Shown: piece after piece, positions 44,524 through 54,200 of the stretch
How positions within the stretch are numbered: position 1 is the stretch's first letter
How the letters are laid out: each line of letters opens with the position of its first letter
DNA from: Dactylorhiza incarnata
Taxonomy: Eukaryota; Streptophyta; Magnoliopsida; Asparagales; Orchidaceae
DNA: 64,000 nt
Direction: 5' to 3'
NCBI GenBank assembly: GCA_033032865.1
Contig: JAWHQI010000185.1
Span: forward strand, 1,116,001 to 1,180,000
Program-made: the position numbers and the translations under genes
Notes under the pieces: model-generated
What the model was told of the DNA's origin: nothing
Database searches by the model: none
The model's input: only the letters and a program-made list of their open reading frames with translations

Positions 44524-44594
44524 GTATGAAAAGGCATTGTTTGGTAGCTTAAAATAGTTTGCGACCTTTTGTGTTTTATTATATGTGTGTTTAG
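44524..44594 (+). other. Putative 71-bp intron between gag and protease (gypsy-2)
   Basis: GTATGAAAAG after ...GTGACAA, ending GTGTGTTTAG. It is phase 1 and reopens the protease frame, exactly as in gypsy-1. Unspliced, a TAA is reached after ten intron codons. Shared text inside the two introns (TTTGCGACCTTT, TTATATGTGTG) shows common descent. Confidence 0.6.
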
Positions 44595-47500
44595 GCTTCG
44601 TGCTAGTTTCTGGCTATCCCGCCATAGTGTTGTTAGATATGGGTGTGTCACACTCGTTTCTCACGGAAAGCTTTACCCGGAGAATCGGTGTTGAGACTGT
44701 CGAGGAGAAGATAGAGCTTAGCGTGCGCATGCCGAATAGGTCTTTCTTGACCACCGAAAAGAAAGGATGCATTGTTTTGAGAATAGGAGATTTTGACTTT
44801 GGGTTGGTAGAAGCAATTCTACCACTAGCAGAGTTTGACGTGATCTTGGGGTGGACTCGCTTGTAGAGCAGCGGGCCAATATTAACTGTCTCTTGATGGT
44901 AGTTACCCTGAGGACTAAAGGTAGAGCGGAGGTCAAATTCGAGGGCCTTAGTGGACTGTCCTTCTCTCTGATTTTGGTCATGCAGATGGTGCGTGCTGTG
45001 AACCAGGCTTTGTTGGAGAATCACTCTGCAAATTTGGCAATTAAAGAATTGCTTGTATTGGTAGAGTTCAAATATGTGTTCCCTGAGGAGCTTCTGGGAT
45101 CACCTCCTCGGTGTGAGATCGACTTTTTGATAGAGTTGGTACAAGGTGCAAGGCCGGCGTCACATCCTCCATTTAGGATGACACCGAAGGAACTGGCCGA
45201 GCTTAAGGTTCAACTGCAAGAGTTGTTAGAGCAGAGGTATATTAGACCCAGCTCTTCACCATGGAGCGCCCTGGTGTTATTCGTAAAGAAAAAGGATGGT
45301 AGTATGCGGTTGTGCATAGACTACAATGAGTTGAATAAGTTGACCGTTAAAAACAATTATCTAATTTTGCAAATAGATGATTGTTTGACTAGTTAGTGAG
45401 GTCAGTGGTGTACTCCAAGTTAGACTTAATGTTAGTATACTATCAGTTGAGGATTCAAGAAGAGGCCATTCCAAAGACAGCATTTGGGATGAGGTACAGT
45501 CACTTTGAGTTCTCGGTGATGCCGTTCAGTTGGACAAGCGCACCATCAGTGTTCATGGATCAAATGAACAAAGTTTTTCGGCAATACCTGGATTCGTTCG
45601 TGGTAGTATTCATTGATGATATCCTAGTGTATTCTAAGTTGAAGGTGGAGCATGAGACTCACTTGAGGGCGGTCTTGTTGATTCTGAGGGAGAACCAGCT
45701 TATGCTAAGTTCTCGAAGTGGGAGTTCTGGATTGAGAGGGTGGCATTTTTGGGTCACGTGATCAGTGGCGGTAGATCCGACGAAGATCGAATCCATTAGA
45801 GATTGTCCTGTATTGAGAACCATGGTGGAAGTCAAGAGTTTCCTTAGACTAGCTGGTTATTATAGAAGGTTTGTTGAGAACTTTTCGCAGATAACGTTGC
45901 CCCTCGCCTCTCTTACTCGCAAGAATTAGAAGTTTCTGTGGACGCCGTAATGTGCCCGTGCATTTAAAATCCTGAAGGAAAGTTGATGTCTACTCCAATT
46001 CTAAGTCTTCCTAGTGGGACCGAAGGGTTTCAGATCTTTAGCGTTGTGTCTGGTTGTGGTTTAGGTTATGTGCTAGTGCAGCACAATAATATAAATGCTT
46101 ATGGGTCGAGGCAGTTGAAGCCTCATTAGATGAATTACCCCATCCATGATTTGGTGTTAGCGGCAGTGATTTTTGCGTTTAAGTTGCGGTGGCACTATGT
46201 GTATGGTGCGAAGGTGGAGATCTTCACGGACCACAAAAGCCTGAAGTATCTCCTGGATCAGAAAGATCTAAATATGCAGCAGTGTAGGTGGGTCGAGTTC
46301 CTTAGGGACTACGGCGTGGTAATTCAGTATACGTCAGGCAAGGCCAATGTTGTGGTCGACGCCTTGAGTAGAAAGTATTCCAGGCAAGGGAATTGGATTG
46401 AAGTGCATGATGAGCGTTTGGTGAGATACTTCGAGTCTCTTAGCATTGTTTGTGTGGATAGAGGAGAGTCTAGCGCATCTCAGTTGAACTGGATAAAGTT
46501 GTAGTGTGATTTAGCTAATCGAATTCGTGAGGCAACCAACATGGACGAAGAGTTTTAACCATTGGTGTTGAAGCTCAGCAAAGCGAAGGCAGTGCTTTGG
46601 AGATGGTCAGGGGACTCTTGAAGAGGAGCATAAGGGTGTGTGTACTGCGCTTTGGCAAGCTCTGTGAGGAGTTGATGTTTGAGGCTCACTTTATGAAGTA
46701 CCATTCATCCAGGCAGTACAAAGATGTACTTGGATATGAAGAAATCCTTTTGGTGGCCTGGGATGAAGCGATATGTAGCTTTGTATGTAAGTCGATGCCA
46801 GACTTGTGCCTTAATGAAAGCTATGTGCCAAAGGTCAGGCGGGTTCTTGAAACCTCTTCATATCCCCGGGTGGAAATTTGATGACATCTCCGTGGATTTT
46901 TTTCATGGTTAGCCTCGGTCGCAACAGGGTAATGATGCAATTTTGGTGATTGTGGATCGCCTGACCAAGGTGTATCACTTCATTTCCAATTGGAAGGAAA
47001 ATAGCGTGGAGAGGAACTTGGAATTGTATGCTCGTAACATTGTGCGATTGCACGGGATTCTAAAGAGCATTGTTATTGATAGAGATGGATAGCTCACGTC
47101 CAAGGACTGGAGGATAGTGCAAAAGAGTTGGGGAACAAAGCTTAAGTTCAGTACAACATTCCATCCACAGATCTACGGTCAAATGGAGAGAACTAATCAT
47201 ACTTTGGGGGATATGTTGAGTATGTGTGCACTCAATTTTGGCACGAGTTGGGAAAATCACCTTTTCATGGTAGAGTTTGTTTACAATAACAGTTTTCAAG
47301 GGAGTACCAAGATGGTTCCATACGAACCCTTGCATGGTAGGTAGTGTTGAACGCCAATGTCTTGGATGGAGGCGAGAGACACCCATCTTGTGGGAAAGGA
47401 GGTGGTGGAGGATGCTTGTGAGTTGGTGCATACGATCCAGGAGTGCATGAAGGTTGCTCAGGATTGGCAAGCAAAGTATTTCAATGCGCGCCAAAGAAAT

Positions 47501-47943
47501 GTGGAGTTTGCGGTAGACGACATGGTCTATTTGAAGATCAAGCCATTCAAATACATTTCGCGAATTTGGCAACTCTTCCGAGGTATTTGGGACTATATGA
47601 GGTTATGGAGCGCGTATGCAAAGCAGCCTGTCGGTTGGCGTTGTCTGCAGAGCTGAGTGTATTACAAGATGTTTTTTATGTCTCAGTGCTGAGAAAGGCT
47701 TTGGTGTAGCCGAGTGATGTGATTGAAATGGCATCAGTGTAGGTAGCGTAAGATCTAAGGATGATATTTTGTCTGGTTTCCGTGGTGGATTCAGAGATCC
47801 GGCGTTTGCGAAATAAAGATGTCGAGCTCTTAAAAGTGCGTTGGAACAATTACGGGAGAGACGAATTTTCTTGGGAGCGCGAGCAAGTGACGTGGGAGGA
47901 CTTCCCAGAACTGTTTGTTGTAGGTATGCGTTTTATGTTTTAG
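44595..47943 (+). pseudogene. pol: pol of gypsy-2, heavily disrupted
   Basis: Protease has LLDMGVSHSF (DTG changed to DMG). RT halves occupy 44851-45396 and 45396-45761, with FIDDILVYS intact but a frameshift between them and another after it. RNase H (46130-46380) keeps [13 protein letters not shown] and VDALSRK. Integrase pieces follow: SVDFFHG, a stop after VIDRDG, and GQMERTNH where gypsy-1 has GQTERTNR. The chromodomain-like tail ends WEREQVTWEDFPELF with TAG at 47941. Compared with gypsy-1 it has many more indels and stops. Confidence 0.85.
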
Positions 47944-47975
47944 TAATATTTTAAATTTTGAGGATGAAATTCTTC

Positions 47976-47990
47976 TAAGGGGGGTGGAGT
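47976..47990 (+). other. Polypurine tract of gypsy-2
   Basis: CTAAGGGGGGTGGAGT directly before TGTAACACC, matching gypsy-1. Confidence 0.8.
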
Positions 47991-50144
47991 TGTAACACCC
48001 CAAATTTCTGCTGAGTGTGGAGGCTGAAAAGCCAAAGCTAAGAGTGTTGTAACAGGAAGCTGCCGCAGACGGTAGCTCTATTGTCGGGCAGTAGTGCATT
48101 GAGTTCTATCCTTTTTGTCTAGAATTGAAGCCCTGTCTAGTGGAATCTTCTATACTCGTCTATCCGATTCGACTATAAGGTTAATCTAGCTGATTTGACT
48201 AGAACGCTCGTCTAGACAATTCAACTTGAAGGCTCGTCTGCCCCGATTCAACTAGATGTCTGGCTGATTTAGGTAGAAGCGTGCAGTTTTCTGGAGCTAC
48301 CGTTAGGCGTTAGCGCTAACATTGGCAGTAGTGGGTTCGACTAGATGTTCACCCAATTTGACTAGATGTCTGATCGATCCGTGTAGAAGCATGTGGTTTG
48401 CCTGGAGCTAATGTTGGGCATTAGCGATAGCGTTGGTGGTAGTGTGTTCGACCAGATAGTTGCCCGATTCTACTATATGTCTAGTCAAATCGAGGCAGTG
48501 AGCGTTGTAAGTGCTGGAGGTACCGCGGTGCGGTAGCGCTAATGCTAGTGATAGTTGACTAAACTAGATCTGCAAACAAGTGATTTTTGGGTGTCCGATC
48601 TTCTTAGAACTTGATCTGATGGCTACGAGTGTTGTGCATGTGAACCCTAAATAGGGCAGAGGGGTTTTCCCTTCTCATTTGTTAAGACTTTTAGTACGTG
48701 ACGGCTAAGGAGCGTGAGAGTTAGGAGGAGGAAGACGACCTAGATCCGCCATTGCTGGAGATTCAGAGCTCTGTTCGTAGATCCAAGACCGGCTACGTGG
48801 AGAGGGCTTGAAGGAACACATTTTCATCTATGCTTTTCAAGATCGCCATGCCAAGGAAGAGATTGAACAAGGTAACAACCCTCTTCCTCCCGGTCTTAGG
48901 ATGTCTGCATGGCATATTTGTTGTTTATGCTTTCTTTTCATGCAATTTTTGGCACCGAATCTCTCAAGTGAGAAGGATCCGGGTTGCCTTGGTTAAGAGG
49001 AAACACCAGGTCAATTGAGTCTATCCCCGACATGAGTTTCTTTAGAGATCCGCTCCGTTAGTATATTAGGCATTTTGGGTGATGTCAAAATCCGACCGGT
49101 GGTCTGATTCGATGATGTTGCTTGACGTGCTTATTAGGGATTTTTGCTAGAAATCCGACTGCAGCAAAGACGGCATTGGGATGCCCTTATTTTTGTGTGA
49201 GAATGAATGTTGGCTTAGGGCGGAAAAATATGTGTGATGAATATTTGGGGAAATGTGAGTACCCTTGTTATTATCCCATTTGGGGAAATGAGAGTAACCA
49301 TTGGGGGAAATGCGAGTACCCGTGTTAATGTATCATTGGGTAAATGAGATTACCAATTGGGGAGATTTGAGTCCTCATGTTGTTCTGTCATTGGGGAAAT
49401 GTGAGTACCCATTGGGGAAATGTGAGTACCCATGTTATTGATGTGATGTGATTATGTGATATGTGTGATGATTTGTTAGAATCATACATGATATAGGGTG
49501 CCTTGGGTGAAACCCGGGTTTGCATACATGCTGCATAGATATGCCCCTTTACTTATTTGCTTAACATAGATATGTGGATGATGCTTGCGACACCTTTACT
49601 TTCTTGTTTCTATGTTGTTTATGTTTATTTACATGTGCATACGAAGTGCTGACTTGCAGGGTGATGTAGTTCCCCGAGTTTCGCTAGGACGGCCTGGAGG
49701 AGGAGGTGTTGTTATGTAGTTTTGTGGTTAGCCCTGGCTGACCCATGTTATGCCATTTCTTCTGTGATGGTTGCAGGACAAGGATCGCAAGGTGGACCCA
49801 GCTCGCCGGCCAAAAAGGCATAAGCCTCAAGAAGTGTACCTCCTCCTGCTTGTTTACTTGTTTCTTTTGTTTTGTTCTGGCTTGCACGCCGCTACTATGT
49901 TAGTTTGAGTATGGTTTGGATTTTGATTTGAACATTTGTTATGTAAGGCCTTTAGGCCAAAGCACTCCTTTGTAAATGTGGATAGCTTCTTTGTTTAGTT
50001 TAATTTTTTTCGCTGTGTTTGGTCTGTGTTTTGAGATGGATAGAAATTCTTATATCACTTTATAATACTAAAGTTATGGCGATTATTTGTTGTGGGGTCC
50101 TGGCCGGACCCATATTATATGGTCATTGTAGTGGAGGTGTTACA
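47991..50144 (+). mobile_element. Gypsy-2 3' LTR, complete
   Basis: TGTAACACCCC to GGAGGTGTTACA, 2154 bp. Motif-dense zone 48060-48560 (CGTCTAGACA, TTCGACTAGATG, GGCGTTAGCGC, CCGCGGTGCGGTAGCGC). A block of 'ggggaaatg.gagtacc' repeats lies at 49245-49430. The right half is similar to gypsy-1. Confidence 0.88.
49245..49430 (+). repeat. Tandem 'TTGGGGAAATGTGAGTACCC' repeats
   Basis: About seven imperfect units with variable spacing inside the gypsy-2 LTR. Gypsy-1 has a tandem pair of unrelated blocks at the matching position. Confidence 0.8.
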
Positions 50145-50149
50145 TAGTG

Positions 50150-50370
50150 GGTGTGACGACACTCGGCGGGGGTGGCGACACTCGACATGGGAGGCAACAC
50201 ACGGAGGGGGCGGTGACACTCGACGGGGGTGGTGACACTCGGCCGAGGCGGTGACACTCGACGGGGGTTGTGACACTCGGCGAGGGTGGCGATATTCGGC
50301 GGGCGTAAATATTCGGTGGGCAGCAATATTTGCGGGGCGACAACATTTGGTGAGCTGCAACATTTGGCTA
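50150..50370. repeat. Degenerate 18-bp minisatellite, about 12 copies
   Basis: Units of the form GGTGACACTCGACGGGGG drift to GGCGATATTCGGCGGG and GCAACATTTGGCT at the right end. It lies immediately right of the gypsy-2 LTR. Six-residue periodic peptides on the minus strand reflect the period. Confidence 0.85.
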
Positions 50371-50454
50371 CAGCACGTGCTCGATGCTCGTTGTGTGAAT
50401 GGGCTCAGTCCACCCATGGGTTGCCTTGGGTGTGCACGTGCTTCGCTCGTGCTA

Positions 50455-50578
50455 ACCCAAGGTGGAATTGCATGGGTTCTTCAGAAGTGGACAACTACTA
50501 TCATTCGCCTGTGTGCACCCAAGGTGGAATTGCGTGGGTTCTTCCGAAGTGGACAACAACTATCGCATGAGCATCACA
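50455..50578. repeat. Two copies of a ~61-bp direct repeat
   Basis: Both copies contain CCCAAGGTGGAATTGC, TGGGTTCTTC and GAAGTGGACAAC. Confidence 0.85.
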
Positions 50579-50579
50579 T

Positions 50580-51555
50580 GTGCTCGACTTCTCTCACAAA
50601 TAGGCTACACTTGCATGCGAGTCACAAAAAAATTCAGACCCATAACAATCTGCACTAAGAAAATTCAAAGCCATAACATTCAACTACTACAGATTTTTCC
50701 GAGAAGCAGCTCTGATTTGTCACTTACAAATCACAAATCCTAACTTCTTCAAAATATTGCCTATGCACTTACCCATTTAACTAAGGGAAAGCAAACTTGA
50801 TGGTCGTGTATTTCTTATTTTCAAAAACTGTACATGACCTTAATTTGAACAAAGAAATATTGAATGCAGGTCAAATTAATGCACAATGAACGCGACATTA
50901 AAAAATTTCTAATTGTGATAATGGTATTTTATTATTGTTGTGGCCTGCCTACTTGCTAACCCATGACTATTTGAGCTAAACCCTTAAAGCTATAATGAAA
51001 ATGATATAAAAATCATTAATGGTTTTTTGTATAAATTAGCATGAAAGAAAATGGAAAGAGAGCAATCAAGTGCAGTTTTATCAAGCCAAACTACTGATAA
51101 TTCATGAAAAATGACTGAAATAAAAATAAAAAACCAACCACATCTCAAAACTTTGAAAGAAAATTGAAAAAATTGGAATGGTCTCCATTGTGGTAATAGC
51201 TAGGTATTTCCTCCCATTTTTTATTCAACTACTCTTGCAAACAGGTAAACTGCATTGCAGATAATGGTTGAAAATTTTGTTCTTTCATAACTATTACTTA
51301 TGCCCTAATGATGAAACTCACCAAGGTAAACTGCATTACAGTTGAATTCCGCCAACATAGAGATTAAAATGGAGGAAAAAGGATTAAACATAGGAAATTA
51401 ATTTTACAAACACCTTAAAAGAGTATGCAAATGACACCTTGTCTTCCTTTATTATTTTCTTATCCTACATATAAGCCTCATATCACCAAGTCCATTGATG
51501 CCTGTAAATAAAGAACAAATCAAAAAACTGAGAAAGATAGAGTGATGGAAGAGAG
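50580..51555. other. AT-rich DNA without recognised transposon or gene
   Basis: No long ORF, LTR or repeat family seen elsewhere in the window. GGTAAACTGCATTGCAG (51245) recurs as GGTAAACTGCATTACAG (51325). On the minus strand a TTTATTTACAG acceptor-like site lies near 51503. It could be intronic or intergenic host DNA. Confidence 0.4.
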
Positions 51556-51697
51556 TGTTGGAACCTTAGTTTTGATTTGAGTTAGGATCCATCTTTATTG
51601 TCTAAGTTTTTATCATAACACATCTTATAACTTAGATCAAATCCTATTAAGATAGAAGGCTGAAAAGAATATATATATATATAAATAATATACTGAG

Positions 51698-51701
<4 letters not shown>

Positions 51702-51731
<30 letters not shown>
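51702..51731. repeat. (TA)n microsatellite
   Basis: An uninterrupted TA run, with a shorter one at about 51670, inside solo LTR E. Confidence 0.9.
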
Positions 51732-51733
<2 letters not shown>

Positions 51734-51775
51734 GGCTGAGAAAATAAGAGAAGAATAAAAATAACACATGTTCAT

Positions 51776-52075
51776 TCTGCGCTTGACGAAATCCAGCTAT
51801 CTCAGCGGTCGACGATCCCGTCTCAATGGTTCAGCGGTCGACGAACAGATTGCCTCAGCGGTCGACGAACAGACCCCATCTCAGCGGTCGATGAAAAGAT
51901 GCGTTCGACGAACTCAAGTCTGCGTTTGACAAACAGCTCAATGTTTCAGCGGTCGACGAATCCTTCAATTCGATGAACTCAAGTCTGCGTTCAATGAATC
52001 TTCAACAGAAGCTCAGGACGACGAATCAAATGTTTAGGTCGACAAACTTGAAGCTGAGCTCGACAAAATATCTTC
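51776..52075 (+). promoter_or_regulatory. CAGCGGTCGACGAA motif array (LTR E)
   Basis: Five copies of CAGCGGTCGACGA(A/T) or near variants plus several TTCGACGAA/TTCGATGAA cores in 300 bp, followed by ATTATATATG near 52110. Confidence 0.65.
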
Positions 52076-53109
52076 AGCATTATTTTAATATCATTCTCAG
52101 TTCGACTAATATTATATATGCTGACAGAGCAATATTTTGAATAGTTTCAAATTATATATTGCTGCCTTTCCTTTGTTTGAATTAGCCGTTGCAGAACAAT
52201 AAATGTTATAGCCGTTGCAGCAATGCCAAAGACGGCAATTTATGTTCTCGAGGATCTAGGAAATTAAAGAGACATTATCGATCTCTTTCCTCTCTTGTCG
52301 GCAAGAATTCAAATCAGCCGAACAGCTCTCCAGAATATTTACTCAGAGAGAAGATCAGACAAGATAGAGAACAAGGAAAAGAAATAAGAAAAGGCAGAAC
52401 AAGAACAGGAAGAAGAAAATATACAGAAGCAAAAAAAAGCAGATCTACATTGTTCTTGATAAGAACAAATATTATTTATCTTCTTTTTGCTAACTCTTCT
52501 CTGCAGATCATCTTTACCCTGAGACACCAATCAAGATCATTTGCTCAGGGATTTAAACTGCATAAAGAAAAAGAGTTATTACAATCAGAAGAAGAAGCCT
52601 CCACAAGCTGTCATCAATTCAATCAGACAGCGGGAGCTCTTCAACATCATCTGCAAAGATCCAATCTCAACAACCCATCAGGATCATCAAGAGTCTTCTC
52701 AGCAAAGAGAAGAACAGTATATCTTTTCTCCTTTCCCTCTTGTATAGGGTTATAACTCCCTTCAAAAGTTAACTCTCGGTGACAGGGCACCTTAGCAAAA
52801 ACCTGTGATTTGGTTTTTGAGTTACCTTGTCAAAAGCCCATATGGTGGCAGGGCACCTGATCAAAAACCTGTAGTGGATTCCTACCAGTGGGTAGAAGAG
52901 TAGATGTACCCAGGTTTATTGGGGAACTACTATAGCTCCTTGTGTCATGTGGTTGCTTGTTTTGTTTATGCATTTATTTCTTTATAATCTGTGATGAATC
53001 TGTGATAATAAATTAGAAATATAAATCACTTTGTTTTACACTTATATATATCATTATTTTGAAATAACTTAAAAAGAGTTTTTAATTTAAGAACTAAACT
53101 CTCCTTTCA

Positions 53110-53574
53110 GAGAGCTTATATGAAATCAAAAAGGAATTTACAAAAGTCCAACCTTGTATTCATAGCCCTAATGCAAAGCACGATAATCAAGAACTAAGAA
53201 TGAGGGTGTGCAGAGTAGTGGAGAATGAATGGGACATGGATTTAAAATCTAGGGTTTACCTGTAAAGGTAGTAAGAATTTTGGAGGTGCAGTATCCTCAG
53301 GCGTCCGAGGCCTATCGTATAGGGAAAAGATGATGGGTTCTGAATAGATGTAAGAGAATATTTATACACAGATCGCTATCAGGACTTATGGAAATGTCGA
53401 TGTCTTCGGGGGAGGAGTACGACTTCGGGCGTGGACGCCAGTGATTGCGAGGTCTTTGTCGAGGCGGAATATGGCTGCGTCAGGCGTCACTTGTAGGCGA
53501 GGCAGAAGCCGTGGCGGCCGGATTTGTGGGAGAGTTGAGAGCATCATTTTTTTGCCGATCGTGGGAGCGTCGGG
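53110..53574 (-). promoter_or_regulatory. Possible promoter and first exon of a host gene (minus strand)
   Basis: On the minus strand GTATAAATATTC (about 53367-53356) is a good TATA box. About 90 bp downstream, TTTACAGGTAAACCC near 53262 contains a CAG|GTAAAC donor. Upstream DNA (53395-53574) is GC-rich, as many plant promoters are. There is no start codon or domain to identify a product. Solo LTR E would then lie in its first intron. Speculative. Confidence 0.25.
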
Positions 53575-53646
53575 TGAAAGTGCACATTGTGCCTCTGAGT
53601 ATTCTCTAGAGGGGGTGAATAGAGATTTAAAATCTTTTATACCCTA
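53575..53646 (-). mobile_element. End fragment of a B-type LTR (B'')
   Basis: TGAAAGTGCACATTGTGCCTC, then CTCTAGAGGGGGTGAATAGAG, matching the plus-strand start of the B-1 LTRs. It is cut at 53646 by a gypsy-type LTR start. The rest should lie right of the window. Confidence 0.75.
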
Positions 53647-53867
53647 TGTAACATCCCTCCTACAACTAGACCCCTAGGATGATTTTGTCATGACTAGGTC
53701 ATGACAAAACCCTAGTAAGCATAAAGAGATCATAAGACCTTGGCAAATAGGTGAAGACCACATTAGTCTGTAAATAGTGCATTCCAATTATCCAAGGGTT
53801 TGACTTTAGGGCATCACCATGACCCATGACCCCACCATAACACGTCTAACCCATTAAGGGGTCCCTT
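53647..53867 (+). mobile_element. Start of a gypsy-type LTR (fragment)
   Basis: Begins TGTAACATCCC and runs 221 bp until a second LTR start at 53868. It contains a perfect 12-bp inverted repeat. Orientation is inferred from the TGTAACA start. Confidence 0.5.
53683..53709. repeat. 12-bp perfect inverted repeat, 3-bp loop
   Basis: TTTTGTCATGAC at 53683-53694 pairs exactly with GTCATGACAAAA at 53698-53709 around TAG. Confidence 0.95.
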
Positions 53868-53914
53868 TGTAACACCCAATTGTCTAATTGTATAAAGAGA
53901 AGTAATGAGAGTTC

Positions 53915-54200
53915 AGAGCTAACGTCGACGCTAGGTGCTAACGCTAGCGCTAGCGGTTGTCTAGATGAACCGTCGAGACGCGCTCCATACCACTGAGAGG
54001 AGCCCTATGCCATCGAGACGCTATCGCTAGCACTGACAGTAGTGGTGGTCTAGACGAACTACTGAGACGAGATCAACACCATTGAGATGAGCTCTATACC
54101 GTTGAGATGCTAGCGCTGGCGGTAGTGATCGAACTGGCGAGCTTTGTTCCATCGAGGCGCTAGCGCTAGCGCAGGCGGTAGATGAACCGACGGAATGCTG
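53915..54200 (+). promoter_or_regulatory. GCGCTAGCGC motif array
   Basis: Dense CGCTAGCGCTAGCG, CGTCGAGACG, GTCTAGACGA and GCTAGCGCTGGCGGTAG motifs, many palindromic; a possible TATA (CTTAAAAAGCC) follows at 54422. Confidence 0.55.

Larger units (their letters stand above)
43685..50144 (+). mobile_element. Gypsy-2: Tekay/Del-like chromovirus, 5' part missing
   Basis: Same family as gypsy-1. It begins inside gag at the copia D junction and runs through pol to a complete 2154-bp 3' LTR. It is heavily mutated. The 5' LTR and Gag N-terminus are predicted left of the window. Confidence 0.85.
51556..53109 (+). mobile_element. Solo LTR E with perfect 5-bp target duplication
   Basis: TGTTGGAACC to CTCCTTTCA, 1554 bp, flanked by gagag on both sides (51551-51555 and 53110-53114). 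It has a (TA)n run (51702-51731), a motif array (51776-52075) and the GGTAGAAGAG...GTACCCAGG landmark of B-type LTRs. The single LTR between matching duplications indicates LTR-LTR recombination. The 188-codon open stretch at 52189-52755 has no recognisable domain and is not called. Confidence 0.85.

Noticed and set aside
52189..52755. 188-codon open frame in solo LTR E
   Set aside because: Low-complexity charged peptide with no recognisable domain, entirely inside an LTR.
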